Source: Bradyrhizobium erythrophlei (GTDB lineage Bacteria; Pseudomonadota; Alphaproteobacteria; Rhizobiales; Xanthobacteraceae). From it: DNA of 64,000 nt. Position 1 is the stretch's first letter. The number at the start of each line of letters is the position of its first letter. The notes under the pieces were generated by a model. The model ran no database searches. It worked only from the letters and a program-made list of their open reading frames with translations, and was not told where the DNA came from. This document shows positions 17,937 to 26,212 of this stretch, one piece after another. The translations under genes were made by a program, and so were the position numbers. Location: the NCBI RefSeq assembly GCF_900129505.1, contig NZ_LT670818.1, forward strand, positions 4,559,001-4,623,000, given 5' to 3'.

Positions 17937-18015
17937 CGTCATTGCGAGCGAAGCGAAGCAATCCAGCTTTCTTTCTTGCTGCACGATGGATTGCTTCGCT
18001 TCGCTCGCAATGGCG
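17937..18015. repeat. REP-type inverted repeat
   Basis: The left arm 17937-17965 and right arm 17987-18015 (ATTGCGAGCGAAGCGAAGCA and its complement) form an almost perfect hairpin with a 21-base loop. The arms are nearly identical to those at 13162-13246. It sits in the 343-base gap between the VOC remnant and the convergent ABC operon, in which I see no gene. Confidence 0.85.
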
Positions 18016-18094
18016 GCTTTAGAATCTTCACCCTTGGTCGTTGAAGGTTTGAATCGGGAATTACGCCAGCCCCAAGACCCAATAGCCTCATGGT

Positions 18095-18126
18095 TCGTCA
18101 TGCCTGGACCAGCCCGGCCATGACGA
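18095..18126. repeat. short palindromic repeat, possible terminator of the livF-type operon
   Basis: TCGTCATGCCTGG, a short loop, and CCGGCCATGACGA form an imperfect hairpin 16 bases beyond the stop of the leftward operon. It resembles another Bradyrhizobium palindrome class and may serve as its transcription end. Confidence 0.5.
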
Positions 18127-18142
18127 GAGAGTGTGCCCCGCC

Positions 18143-18847
18143 TCAAATCCCCAGATACGCCGCCTGCACCTGCTTGTTGCCGGCAAGTTCAGCGCTGGTG
18201 CCGTGCATGATGACGTTGCCGCTTTCAAGCACATAGGCGCGCTGCACCAGCGACAGCGCGCGGCTGACGTTCTGCTCGACCAACAGGATCGCGGTGCCCA
18301 TCTTGTGGATCTCGCCGATCTTCTCGAAGGTCACGTCGGTCATGACGGGCGCAAGGCCGAGCGAGGGTTCGTCGAGCATCAGCAGTTTCGGCTTCAGCAT
18401 CAACCCGCGGCCGACGGCGAGCATCTGCTGCTCGCCGCCGCTCATGGTGCCGGCGAGCTGGGTGCGGCGCTCGGCGAGCCGCGGGAAGATGCTGTAGACG
18501 AGCTCCAGCGTGCGGCTGCGCTCGGCCTTGGCCTTCGGCACATAGGCGCCGATCTCGAGATTCTCGTGCACCGTCATGTCGGGAAATACCTGGCGTCCCT
18601 CCGGCACATGCGCGATGCCGAGTTCCGGGATTCGATATGGCGGAAACGACGCCAGATCGGTGCCGTCGAAGGTGATGATGCCGGCCTTCAGTTTTACCAG
18701 GCCCGAAATGGCGCGCAGCGTCGTGCTCTTGCCGGCGCCGTTGGCGCCGAGCAAGCCGACGGCCTCGCCTGCGCCGATCTCGATGGCGACGCCGGAGATC
18801 GCGGGCACCGAGCCGTAACTGGCGCTGACGCCTTGCAGCTTGAGCAT
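18143..18847 (-). CDS. livF: branched-chain amino acid-type ABC transporter ATPase (LivF)
   Basis: A 234-residue ATPase with Walker A GANGAGKST, signature SGGEQQMLAVGRGL, Walker B LLMLDEPSLGL and the LVEQNVSRAL H-loop region, all typical of LivF. The ATG overlaps the livG stop (TGATG at 18845-18849), so the two are translationally coupled. It is the last gene of a complete leftward five-gene operon (binding protein, LivH, LivM, LivG, LivF). This family imports branched-chain amino acids, but in Bradyrhizobium many paralogues take amides, urea or aromatic acids, so the ligand is open. Confidence 0.92.
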   Translation of the reverse strand: MLKLQGVSASYGSVPAISGVAIEIGAGEAVGLLGANGAGKSTTLRAISGLVKLKAGIITFDGTDLASFPPYRIPELGIAHVPEGRQVFPDMTVHENLEIGAYVPKAKAERSRTLELVYSIFPRLAERRTQLAGTMSGGEQQMLAVGRGLMLKPKLLMLDEPSLGLAPVMTDVTFEKIGEIHKMGTAILLVEQNVSRALSLVQRAYVLESGNVIMHGTSAELAGNKQVQAAYLGI

Positions 18848-19590
18848 CAGGCCTCTCCCGCCGCTTGTGGGTGCACATAGGAGCCGAGATAGGCGCGGAT
18901 CACCTCCGGATTTTCCACGATCTCCTTCGGCGTTCCCTCGGCGATCTTCTGGCCGTGATCGAGCACCACGATGTGACGGGCGACCGCCATGATGGCGCGC
19001 ATCACGTGCTCAACGATGACGATGGTGAGGCCGCGCTGCGAAAGCTTGCCGATCAGGGCCACAGCCTGGTCGATCTCGGACGGATTGAGTCCGGCCATGA
19101 CTTCGTCGAGCAGCAGGAGCCGGGGCTGCGTCGCCAGCGCGCGGGCCATCTCCAGCCGGCGCTGATCGATGGTGGTGAGATCCTTGGCCGCGGTCTGCGC
19201 GCGCGCCGAGAGGCCGGTGAATTCGATCGCCTCGCGCGCCATGTCGCGCGCCACGGCGACATGCCTGTCGCGCAGGAAGGCGCCGGTCATGACGTTGTCC
19301 AGCACGGTCATGGCGCCAAACGGCTTTGCGACCTGGAAGGTGCGGGCGAGGCCCAGGGCGCAGATGTCGTGCGGTTTCAAGCCGACGATCTCGCGGCCGA
19401 ACGCCAGCACCGAACCCTGGTCGGGCCGGTGGAAGCCGGTGATGAGATGAAAGCTCGTGGTCTTGCCGGCGCCGTTGGGGCCGATCAAGGCGACGGTCTC
19501 GTTTTCCTTCACGGTGAAGGAGACGTCCTGCACGGCGCGCAGGCCGCCGAACTTCTTGCTGAGGTTACGAATGACGAGAGCGTCTGCCAT
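18847..19590 (-). CDS. livG: branched-chain amino acid-type ABC transporter ATPase (LivG)
   Basis: A 247-residue ATPase: Walker A GPNGAGKTTSFH, the LivG-specific GLARTFQVAKPFGAMTVLDN region, Walker B LLLLDEVMAGLNPSE and VIVEHVMRAIM. The signature is the divergent LTTIDQRRLEMARAL rather than LSYGQQR, as in one LivG subfamily. It is coupled to livF by the TGATG overlap and follows livM by about 10 bases. It forms the second nucleotide-binding half of the importer. Confidence 0.92.
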   Translation of the reverse strand: MADALVIRNLSKKFGGLRAVQDVSFTVKENETVALIGPNGAGKTTSFHLITGFHRPDQGSVLAFGREIVGLKPHDICALGLARTFQVAKPFGAMTVLDNVMTGAFLRDRHVAVARDMAREAIEFTGLSARAQTAAKDLTTIDQRRLEMARALATQPRLLLLDEVMAGLNPSEIDQAVALIGKLSQRGLTIVIVEHVMRAIMAVARHIVVLDHGQKIAEGTPKEIVENPEVIRAYLGSYVHPQAAGEA

Positions 19591-19600
19591 GCAAATGCCC

Positions 19601-20587
19601 TTACGCCCGCGCCGGTTTGCGGTGGCGCCGCCAGACTTCGCCGATCATCCCCATCAACCCGGTCGGCCGCCACAGGATCACCGCCATCAGGATCAGGCTG
19701 TAGACGGTAAGCTGCACGCCGCCGATCGAACTGCCGAGCCAGCTCTGCAGCAGCGTCGAGGTGGTCTCCAGCAGCACCGTGCCGATCACCGGACCCCACA
19801 GCGTGCCGATGCCGCCGACGATCGAGACCAGGGCGGCTTCAATCGAGATGTTGAAGGAGAATGCCGTCGCGGGATCGATGAAGTAGATGTACTGCGTGTA
19901 GAAGGTGCCGGCGAGCGCGGTGAGGAACGAGGAGATCATGTAGATGTCGCGCTTCATCCTGGGCGCGTTGACGCCGATCGCTTCGGCCGCGTCCTCGTCC
20001 TCGCCGATGGCGACGAGGTAATAGCCCATCCAGGAGCGCTCGATCAGGTAGGTGATGACGAGGCCGGTGATCAGCAGGCCGAGTACGACGTAATAATACG
20101 CCGCCTTGCTCTCGAACTGCATCATCAGCGGCGCATTGCCCAGGTTCGGAATGGTGGTGCCCTCGGCGCCCCAGGCGAAATCGCGGAACTTCAGGAAGAT
20201 CAGCATCAAGGCCTGCGCGGTCGCGATGGTGGCGATGGTGAAATAGGGGCCGCGCAGGCGGAAACACAGCCAGCCGATCGGCAGGCTCGCCAGCATCGCC
20301 ACCACGCCGCCGGCGATCATGCCGATCCACGGCGAGATGCCGAAATCGATCTGCAGGATGGTCGAGGTGTAGGCGCCGAGCCCGAAATAGGCGGCGTGTC
20401 CCAGCGACAGCTGCTTGGCGTAACCGCCCATCAGGTTCCAGGCGGTGCCGATGAAGGAGAACAGGAGGATGCGGATGAAGATGTCGATCGCAAACGAGCT
20501 CTTCACCACCAGCGGCAGCGCGATCAGGATCGCGATCCCGAGCGCGAGCAGGCCGAGGATCCGCGCGTTGAGGCCATGGGTGATCAT
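19601..20587 (-). CDS. livM: branched-chain amino acid-type ABC transporter permease (LivM)
   Basis: A 328-residue multi-helix permease. It has the LivM-type WNLMGGYAKQLSLGHAAYFGLGAYTS segment, the RLRGPYFTIATIATAQAL conserved loop and a GGIGTLWGPVIGTVLL stretch near the C-terminus. The start overlaps the livH stop by ATGA (20584-20587). With LivH it forms the transmembrane pore. Confidence 0.92.
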   Translation of the reverse strand: MITHGLNARILGLLALGIAILIALPLVVKSSFAIDIFIRILLFSFIGTAWNLMGGYAKQLSLGHAAYFGLGAYTSTILQIDFGISPWIGMIAGGVVAMLASLPIGWLCFRLRGPYFTIATIATAQALMLIFLKFRDFAWGAEGTTIPNLGNAPLMMQFESKAAYYYVVLGLLITGLVITYLIERSWMGYYLVAIGEDEDAAEAIGVNAPRMKRDIYMISSFLTALAGTFYTQYIYFIDPATAFSFNISIEAALVSIVGGIGTLWGPVIGTVLLETTSTLLQSWLGSSIGGVQLTVYSLILMAVILWRPTGLMGMIGEVWRRHRKPARA

Positions 20588-21453
20588 CGCGCCCTTCCTC
20601 CGCCGAGCCCGGTCGGTTTGAACGCGAGCGTGAACAGCAGCATGGCGAACACCACGATCAGCCCGGAATCGGCGCCGACATATTGGACGCCCAGCGACTC
20701 GGCGACGCCCATCATCAGGCTCGCCACCAGCGCGCCGGGCACGTTGCCGAGCGTGCCCAGCACCACGGCGACGAAGGCCATCAAGACAAACACCTGGCCC
20801 ACGAAAGGATAGGCCGAATAGAACGGCATCAACAGCGAGCCGGCGGCGCCGGCCAAAGCAAGCGCAATTCCGAGCGCGACGCAGAACACGCGGTTGGGGT
20901 TGATGCCCATCAGCATCGCCACGTCGCGATTCTGCGCCGCCGCGCGCATCGCCTTGCCGAGATCGGTGGTGTGCAGGAACACCCAGAGCGCGCCGCTCAG
21001 CGCCATCGCCACCACGAAGGCGATCAGTTTGGCGACAGGGATATAAAGCCCGCCGAGATGGAAGGCTTCATCGGAGTAAGACGTATGGACGGTGCGGTAA
21101 TTCGCGCTGAACAGCATCAGCGCGAGGTTCAAGAGCAGCAGCGACAGCGCAAAAGTCAAGAAGATCTGCGGCATGTCGTTGGGGCCGAGCACCCGGCGGA
21201 TCAGGAAGTGCTGGATCAGCACGCCGACCACGAACAGCGCCGGCATGGTCACGAACAGCGAGAGCAGGGGGTCGACGCCGAGGTAGGTGAAGAGGAAGAA
21301 GGAGAGATACATGCCCAGCATCACGAATTCGCCCTGGGCGAAATTGACGATCTTGACCACGCCGAAGATCAGCGTGACGCCGATGCTGACGAGCGCGTAG
21401 ATGCCGCCGATAAGCAGGCCGTTGATGACGGCCTGGGCCACTGTCTCCCACAT
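20584..21453 (-). CDS. livH: branched-chain amino acid-type ABC transporter permease (LivH)
   Basis: A 289-residue permease with the LivH opening NGLLIGGIYALVSIGVTLIF and KIVNFAQGEFVMLG, and the GALVASLMMGVAESLGVQY segment near the end. It is overlapped at its stop by livM and lies 15 bases downstream of the binding protein gene, so the five genes form one operon. Confidence 0.92.
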   Translation of the reverse strand: MWETVAQAVINGLLIGGIYALVSIGVTLIFGVVKIVNFAQGEFVMLGMYLSFFLFTYLGVDPLLSLFVTMPALFVVGVLIQHFLIRRVLGPNDMPQIFLTFALSLLLLNLALMLFSANYRTVHTSYSDEAFHLGGLYIPVAKLIAFVVAMALSGALWVFLHTTDLGKAMRAAAQNRDVAMLMGINPNRVFCVALGIALALAGAAGSLLMPFYSAYPFVGQVFVLMAFVAVVLGTLGNVPGALVASLMMGVAESLGVQYVGADSGLIVVFAMLLFTLAFKPTGLGGGRAR

Positions 21454-21468
21454 CTGACTTGACCGATT

Positions 21469-22722
21469 TCAGGTTTTCATCAGCGGCTTGCGGGCGTCTT
21501 CCTTGGGGAAGACGCTGACGAGATCGCCGTTCTGCCACTGCACGCCGACCGGATGGCCGTAGATGTTCTTGCCGTCGGGTCCGAACTTCACCTTGCCGCC
21601 GGGCACCATCGCCGCGTAGCCGGATGAGACATCGAGCGTCGACAAGGCTTCGCGGACTTTTTGCGGATCGGCGGACGCAGCGCGTTCCAGCGCATCGGCC
21701 AGCATGAAGGTCTGCGCCACCAGGCCGCCGGCATATTCGAACAGGAATTCGCCGCTGCGCTTCTTGTATTCGGCGTTTACCTTCTCGCAGTTGGCATCCA
21801 TGTCGTGGTTCCAGTGCGCCACGCCTTGCAGACCATCCGCCAGCTTGCCGACGTTCTTATAGAAATCCGGAATGACAAAACCGCCTGAGCCGCCGTTGAT
21901 CGCGATATTGAGGCCGAATTGCTTGATGGTCCGAACGATCAGGATCAGGTCGTTCAGATAGGAGACCGAGAACAGTGCGTTGGCGCCTGACGATTTGACC
22001 TTGTTGATCAGCGGGCTCGCGTCGGTGAAGCCGGCCGAATAGGGCTCGAACATCACGATCTCGACGCCTTCCTTCGGCGCCAGTTCCTTCAGGCCGTTCG
22101 AGGTCGAGGTGCCGAACGCGGTGTTCTCGAAGATCACCGCGACCTTCGGGGTGTCGCTGACGAGCTTCGCCATCTGCAACTGCGCCTGGGCGAACTGCGA
22201 GGCACGCGCGAACGGGGTAAAGGTATAGGTGCGTCCCTTGTTGAGTTGGTCCGAGCTCGAGCCCGTGATCAGCGGCACCTTGGCGCGTTCCGCCACTTCG
22301 CTGGCGATCAGGGTCAGCGCGCTGGCGTAGCAGCCGTGGATCGCCGACAACTTGTTGCCGGTGATGAGGCGGTCGGTTTCGGTGCGCGTCACCGTGGTGT
22401 CGCTTTGCACGTCGGAAATGATCAGATTGAGCTTGGCGCCGCCGAGCGACTTGATGCCGCCGGCCTCGTTGACCATCTCGACCGCGAGCTTGGCGGCGGC
22501 GACGCAGCCGACGCCGATCTGCGCCATGCTGCCGGTGGTCGGATAGAGCGCGCCGATATTGATGGCGTCGGCGGCCCAGCCCCGCAGCGGAACCGCGCCG
22601 AAGGCGGTAGCGGCAAGGATGCCGCCGGTCTTTTGCAGGAATTGGCGACGGCTTTGTCCCTTGGAACGGGTCCGGCCGGAGCCCGCATTATTAATGACGG
22701 ATTTCTGACGGTCTTTTTTCAT
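21469..22722 (-). CDS. ABC transporter periplasmic amino-acid/amide-binding protein, Tat-type signal
   Basis: A 417-residue type I periplasmic binding protein (Peripla_BP_6). The N-terminus carries a twin-arginine-like motif, SRRQFLQKTGG, after a long charged lead, then a hydrophobic stretch ending RGWA. The mature protein starts INIGALYPTTGSMAQIG, typical of LivK-like proteins. Tat export is common for this class in Bradyrhizobium. It is the first gene of the liv-type operon. The 288 bases upstream (to 23010) hold no recognisable gene and must contain the promoter. Confidence 0.88.
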   Translation of the reverse strand: MKKDRQKSVINNAGSGRTRSKGQSRRQFLQKTGGILAATAFGAVPLRGWAADAINIGALYPTTGSMAQIGVGCVAAAKLAVEMVNEAGGIKSLGGAKLNLIISDVQSDTTVTRTETDRLITGNKLSAIHGCYASALTLIASEVAERAKVPLITGSSSDQLNKGRTYTFTPFARASQFAQAQLQMAKLVSDTPKVAVIFENTAFGTSTSNGLKELAPKEGVEIVMFEPYSAGFTDASPLINKVKSSGANALFSVSYLNDLILIVRTIKQFGLNIAINGGSGGFVIPDFYKNVGKLADGLQGVAHWNHDMDANCEKVNAEYKKRSGEFLFEYAGGLVAQTFMLADALERAASADPQKVREALSTLDVSSGYAAMVPGGKVKFGPDGKNIYGHPVGVQWQNGDLVSVFPKEDARKPLMKT

Positions 22723-23010
22723 GGCTTCCCCCCGCGCGCTGCCGGTCCAGGCCTCTGGCCGGTCGTTTTGTTATTTGGCTGAGCTTGCGAGCATAAGAAC
22801 ACGTAATTCGCCAAGTTAAAAGCGGAGATCGGCAAAGTTTTCGCGCCGCCAACCGGCGATGAATGTGCGCTGCAACATGGGTTGGGCGGATCCTGAGCTG
22901 CAATTCCGACTGCGCACACCCGTGGAAGGCCATCCCCGCCCACGGCACATTATTGGCAATCCGGCCGCACCTCCGCACCCCCGGCGGGCGCGGAGCGGAA
23001 AAGCGAGCAG

Positions 23011-24078
23011 CTATTCGGCGCTGCTCACCAGCTTGATGCGCGGCGCGGCGGCCTCCATCAGGCTGCGATAGGCGGCAAGATAGTCGAGCGCCATGCGGCG
23101 CGCGGTGAAGCGCGCCTCGAACTGTTTTCGGATCGCGGGCCGGCTCAGGCCCGACAGGCGATCGACCGCGGCGACCGCGCTGGTTTCATCTTCGACCACG
23201 AAGCCGGTCAGCCCGTCATCGATAATCTCCGCCACCGAGCCGCGGTTGTAGGCGATGACAGGTGTGCCGCACGCCATCGCCTCGATCATGACGAGACCGA
23301 ACGGCTCCGGCCAGTCGATCGGAACCAGCAGCCCGATAGCGCCGCTCAAAAACTCCGGCTTCTCGGTGTCGCCGATCTCGCCAATGAAGTCGACCAGCGG
23401 ATTGTTCTCGATCAGCGGACGAATGAGTTCATCGTAATAATCCTGATCGGCGCGATCGACCTTTGCCGCGATCTTCAGCGGAATCCCGCAGCGCATGGCG
23501 ATCTTGATGGCGCGATCGACCCCTTTTTCCGGTGCGATGCGGCCGAGCACGGCGAGGTAGTCTTGCCGCGCCGGTTGCGGCGTCAACAGGTTTTCCGGCA
23601 GGCCGTGATGGATGGTGTTCACCCAGTTGGCCTGTGGTACCGGCCGGCGCTGCGCGTTCGAGATCGAAATAACCGGCATTTTGAAAGTCGTGAACACCGG
23701 CTGGTGCTCCGGCAGATCGAGGCGGCCGTGCAGGGTCGTCAGAAACGGGGTCGGCTGACGGGAGAACAGCGAGAACGGGTAGTAGTCGAGGTGGAAATGC
23801 AGGAAGTCGAATTCCTCGTCGTCGCATTTCTGTCGGACGCGCTCCAGCATCACCATGTGCAGCGCGTTGGGATCGCGCACCGCGCCGTCGAGGCGCAGCG
23901 CCTTCGGCCAGGTCGCATCGAGTTTCGCCGAGGTGTGGGAATCGCCGCTAGCGAATAGCGTGACGTCGTGTCCCAAAGTCACCAGTTCCTCGGTCAGCCA
24001 ATGCACGACCCGTTCGGTGCCGCCATAAAGTTTAGGGGGAACGGCCTCCGTCAACGGGGCAACCTGCGCGATGCGCAT
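23011..24078 (-). CDS. glycosyltransferase family 4 protein
   Basis: A 355-residue GT-B glycosyltransferase. The N-terminal acceptor domain opens MRIAQVAPLTEAVPP and LYGGTERVVHWLTEELVTLG, as in the WsaF/AviGT4-like subset. The donor domain has the GRIAPEKGVDRAI strand and the late E-x7-E motif region EPFGLVMIEAMACGTPVIAYNRGS. It transfers an activated sugar to a glycan or small acceptor in the cytoplasm. It is divergent from the ABC exporter at 24371, with 292 bases between them; the neighbourhood suggests an exported saccharide. Confidence 0.85.
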   Translation of the reverse strand: MRIAQVAPLTEAVPPKLYGGTERVVHWLTEELVTLGHDVTLFASGDSHTSAKLDATWPKALRLDGAVRDPNALHMVMLERVRQKCDDEEFDFLHFHLDYYPFSLFSRQPTPFLTTLHGRLDLPEHQPVFTTFKMPVISISNAQRRPVPQANWVNTIHHGLPENLLTPQPARQDYLAVLGRIAPEKGVDRAIKIAMRCGIPLKIAAKVDRADQDYYDELIRPLIENNPLVDFIGEIGDTEKPEFLSGAIGLLVPIDWPEPFGLVMIEAMACGTPVIAYNRGSVAEIIDDGLTGFVVEDETSAVAAVDRLSGLSRPAIRKQFEARFTARRMALDYLAAYRSLMEAAAPRIKLVSSAE

Positions 24079-24370
24079 CTTACCGTCTCCTTGTGATCAT
24101 GAGTGAATAACAGCCCGCTTTGCGATGGCACCGGCATGCCGCGAAAGGAACGTTTTTGCATCTGCGAAGTTCCCCTCGAGACACCCAGTTCTTCCGCATC
24201 GTGGTCTTGCTGATGCCATCTCGCCTACTCAGAGTCCTGTCAGCGGCAGCGTCGTTGCCAACGGATTGTTGCATCGTGATGGCAGCAGGACGGGAACCGA
24301 AAGCCGGCTCCGGCATTCGATGGTAGTGAACCGGTCCGGTTAGGGTTTCTTCCAGGGGTTTTTACAATAC

Positions 24371-26146
24371 ATGGACAATCTTTCAGGTTACGCCCATCGT
24401 CCGTTCGCCTTCGTGCTGCGCTACTTGCGCCAGCGTCTTTCCTCGCACATCGTCATCCTGCTGTCGGTCGTTGCGGCGGTTGCATGTTCGGTAGGCACGC
24501 AATACGGCGTGAAGGCCCTGGTCGACGGATTGTCGGCGGGAACTTCCCACGCCGGCAGCGTATGGCTGGCATTCATTTTCCTCATGTCGCTGATCGCGGC
24601 GGATAATTTCCTGTGGCGGATCGCGAGTTGGACCGCGAGCTTCACATTCGTGGGGGTGACCGGCGATCTGCGCCGCGACATCTTCCGTCATCTGACCGGC
24701 CACGCGCCGAGCTATTTTTCCGACCGGTTGCCGGGCATGCTGACCAGCCGCATTACCGCGACGTCGAACGCGGTCTACACGGTAGAGAACATGTTCGTGT
24801 GGAACGTGCTGCCGCCGTGCATGGCGACGATCGCGGCGATTGCCCTGATTGGAACCGTCAGCCTGCCGATGGCGGCCGGGCTGATCGTCATCGCCGGCGC
24901 CATGGTGGTGGCGATGTTCCGCCTGGCGGCCGCGGGCAAGCCGTTGCACGACGATTTCGCCAACAAGGCCGCTGCCGTCGACGGCGAAATGGTCGACGTC
25001 ATCAACAACATGCCGCTGGTGCGCGCGTTCTGCGGATTGCGGTATGAGCATGACCGGTTCGATGCGACCGTCGACAGGGAACTCACGGCGCGGGGACGCA
25101 GCCTGCGCTATCTGGAGAAACTCCGGCTGCTTCACGCCGGCATCACCGTTCTGCTGACCATTGCGCTGCTGGCCTGGGCCATCATGCTGTGGCAGCGCGG
25201 TGGCGCCACCACCGGCGACGTCGTGCTGGTCTGCACGCTCGGGCTTTCCATCCTGAGCGCGACGCGCGATCTCGCGGTGGCCCTGGTCGACGTCACCCAG
25301 CATGTCGCCCGCCTGACCGAAGCGATCGCCACGCTGCTGCTGCCGCACGAACTGCGCGACCACCCCGAAGCCGAACCTCTGGTCAGGAGCGGTGCTGCGA
25401 TTGCCTTCAACAATATTTCCTTCCGCTATCCCGGCGGGATCAAAGTGTTCGAGAAATTCAGCCTGCGTCTGCAGCCCGGGCAGCGGGTCGGGCTGGTCGG
25501 TCATTCCGGGGGTGGTAAATCCAGCCTGTTCGTGCTGCTGCAGCGGTTCTATGACGTTCAGCAGGGCAGCATCACGATCGACGGCCAGGACATCGCCAAG
25601 GTCACGCAAGAGAGTTTGCGCGAGGCGATCTCGGTGGTGCCGCAGGACATCTCGCTGTTCCAGCGATCGATCCTGGAGAATATCCGCTATGGCCGACCGA
25701 ACGCGACCGACGACGAGGTGCTGCGCGCGGCGATCGCGGCGCGCTGCGATTTCGTCGAAACCCTGCCCGAAGGGCTCGCCACCATGGTCGGCGATCGCGG
25801 CGTCAAGCTGTCGGGCGGCCAGCGCCAGCGTATCGCGATCGCGCGCGCCTTCCTGAAGGACTCGCCGATCCTGCTGCTGGATGAAGCGACCGCAGCACTC
25901 GACAGCGAATCCGAGGAAGCGATCCGTGAGGCGCTCGGCCGCCTGATGCGCGGGCGCACCGTGATCGCGATCGCCCACCGGCTGGCGACGTTACGCAATT
26001 TTGACCGCGTGGTGGTGCTGAAGGGGGGTAAGATCATCGAAGACGGGCCGCCTGATCGCCTGATGCAGGGGCAGGGGCCCTACCGGGAGCTGGTAACTCA
26101 GGAAATGAGCCGGCTCGCCACAGTTACAACCCCAGCCGCGGCCTGA
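24371..26146 (+). CDS. ABC transporter, fused permease and ATPase (MsbA/exporter type)
   Basis: A 591-residue half-transporter with six membrane helices in about residues 20-310 and a nucleotide-binding domain from about 345. Motifs are Walker A GHSGGGKSS (lysine at 383), signature LSGGQRQRIAIARAF, Walker B ILLLDEATAALD and the H-loop IAIAHRLATL. Such homodimers export lipids, peptides or glycans. It is followed 66 bases later by the glucosidase gene, so a role in exporting or processing a carbohydrate is plausible. No linked peptidase domain is present. Confidence 0.9.
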   Translation: MDNLSGYAHRPFAFVLRYLRQRLSSHIVILLSVVAAVACSVGTQYGVKALVDGLSAGTSHAGSVWLAFIFLMSLIAADNFLWRIASWTASFTFVGVTGDLRRDIFRHLTGHAPSYFSDRLPGMLTSRITATSNAVYTVENMFVWNVLPPCMATIAAIALIGTVSLPMAAGLIVIAGAMVVAMFRLAAAGKPLHDDFANKAAAVDGEMVDVINNMPLVRAFCGLRYEHDRFDATVDRELTARGRSLRYLEKLRLLHAGITVLLTIALLAWAIMLWQRGGATTGDVVLVCTLGLSILSATRDLAVALVDVTQHVARLTEAIATLLLPHELRDHPEAEPLVRSGAAIAFNNISFRYPGGIKVFEKFSLRLQPGQRVGLVGHSGGGKSSLFVLLQRFYDVQQGSITIDGQDIAKVTQESLREAISVVPQDISLFQRSILENIRYGRPNATDDEVLRAAIAARCDFVETLPEGLATMVGDRGVKLSGGQRQRIAIARAFLKDSPILLLDEATAALDSESEEAIREALGRLMRGRTVIAIAHRLATLRNFDRVVVLKGGKIIEDGPPDRLMQGQGPYRELVTQEMSRLATVTTPAAA

Positions 26147-26212
26147 TCACGGCCACCTATCCATTCGAGTTGCGTAAACCGAAGGGCTCGCGGGGGAGCC
26201 GATCGAGGTCAC

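Noticed and set aside
24147..24171. GGAAC-N16-AGTT resembling an EcfG stress promoter
   Set aside because: Only three of four bases fit at -10, and it would leave a leader of about 190 bases before the ABC exporter gene; not enough to call.
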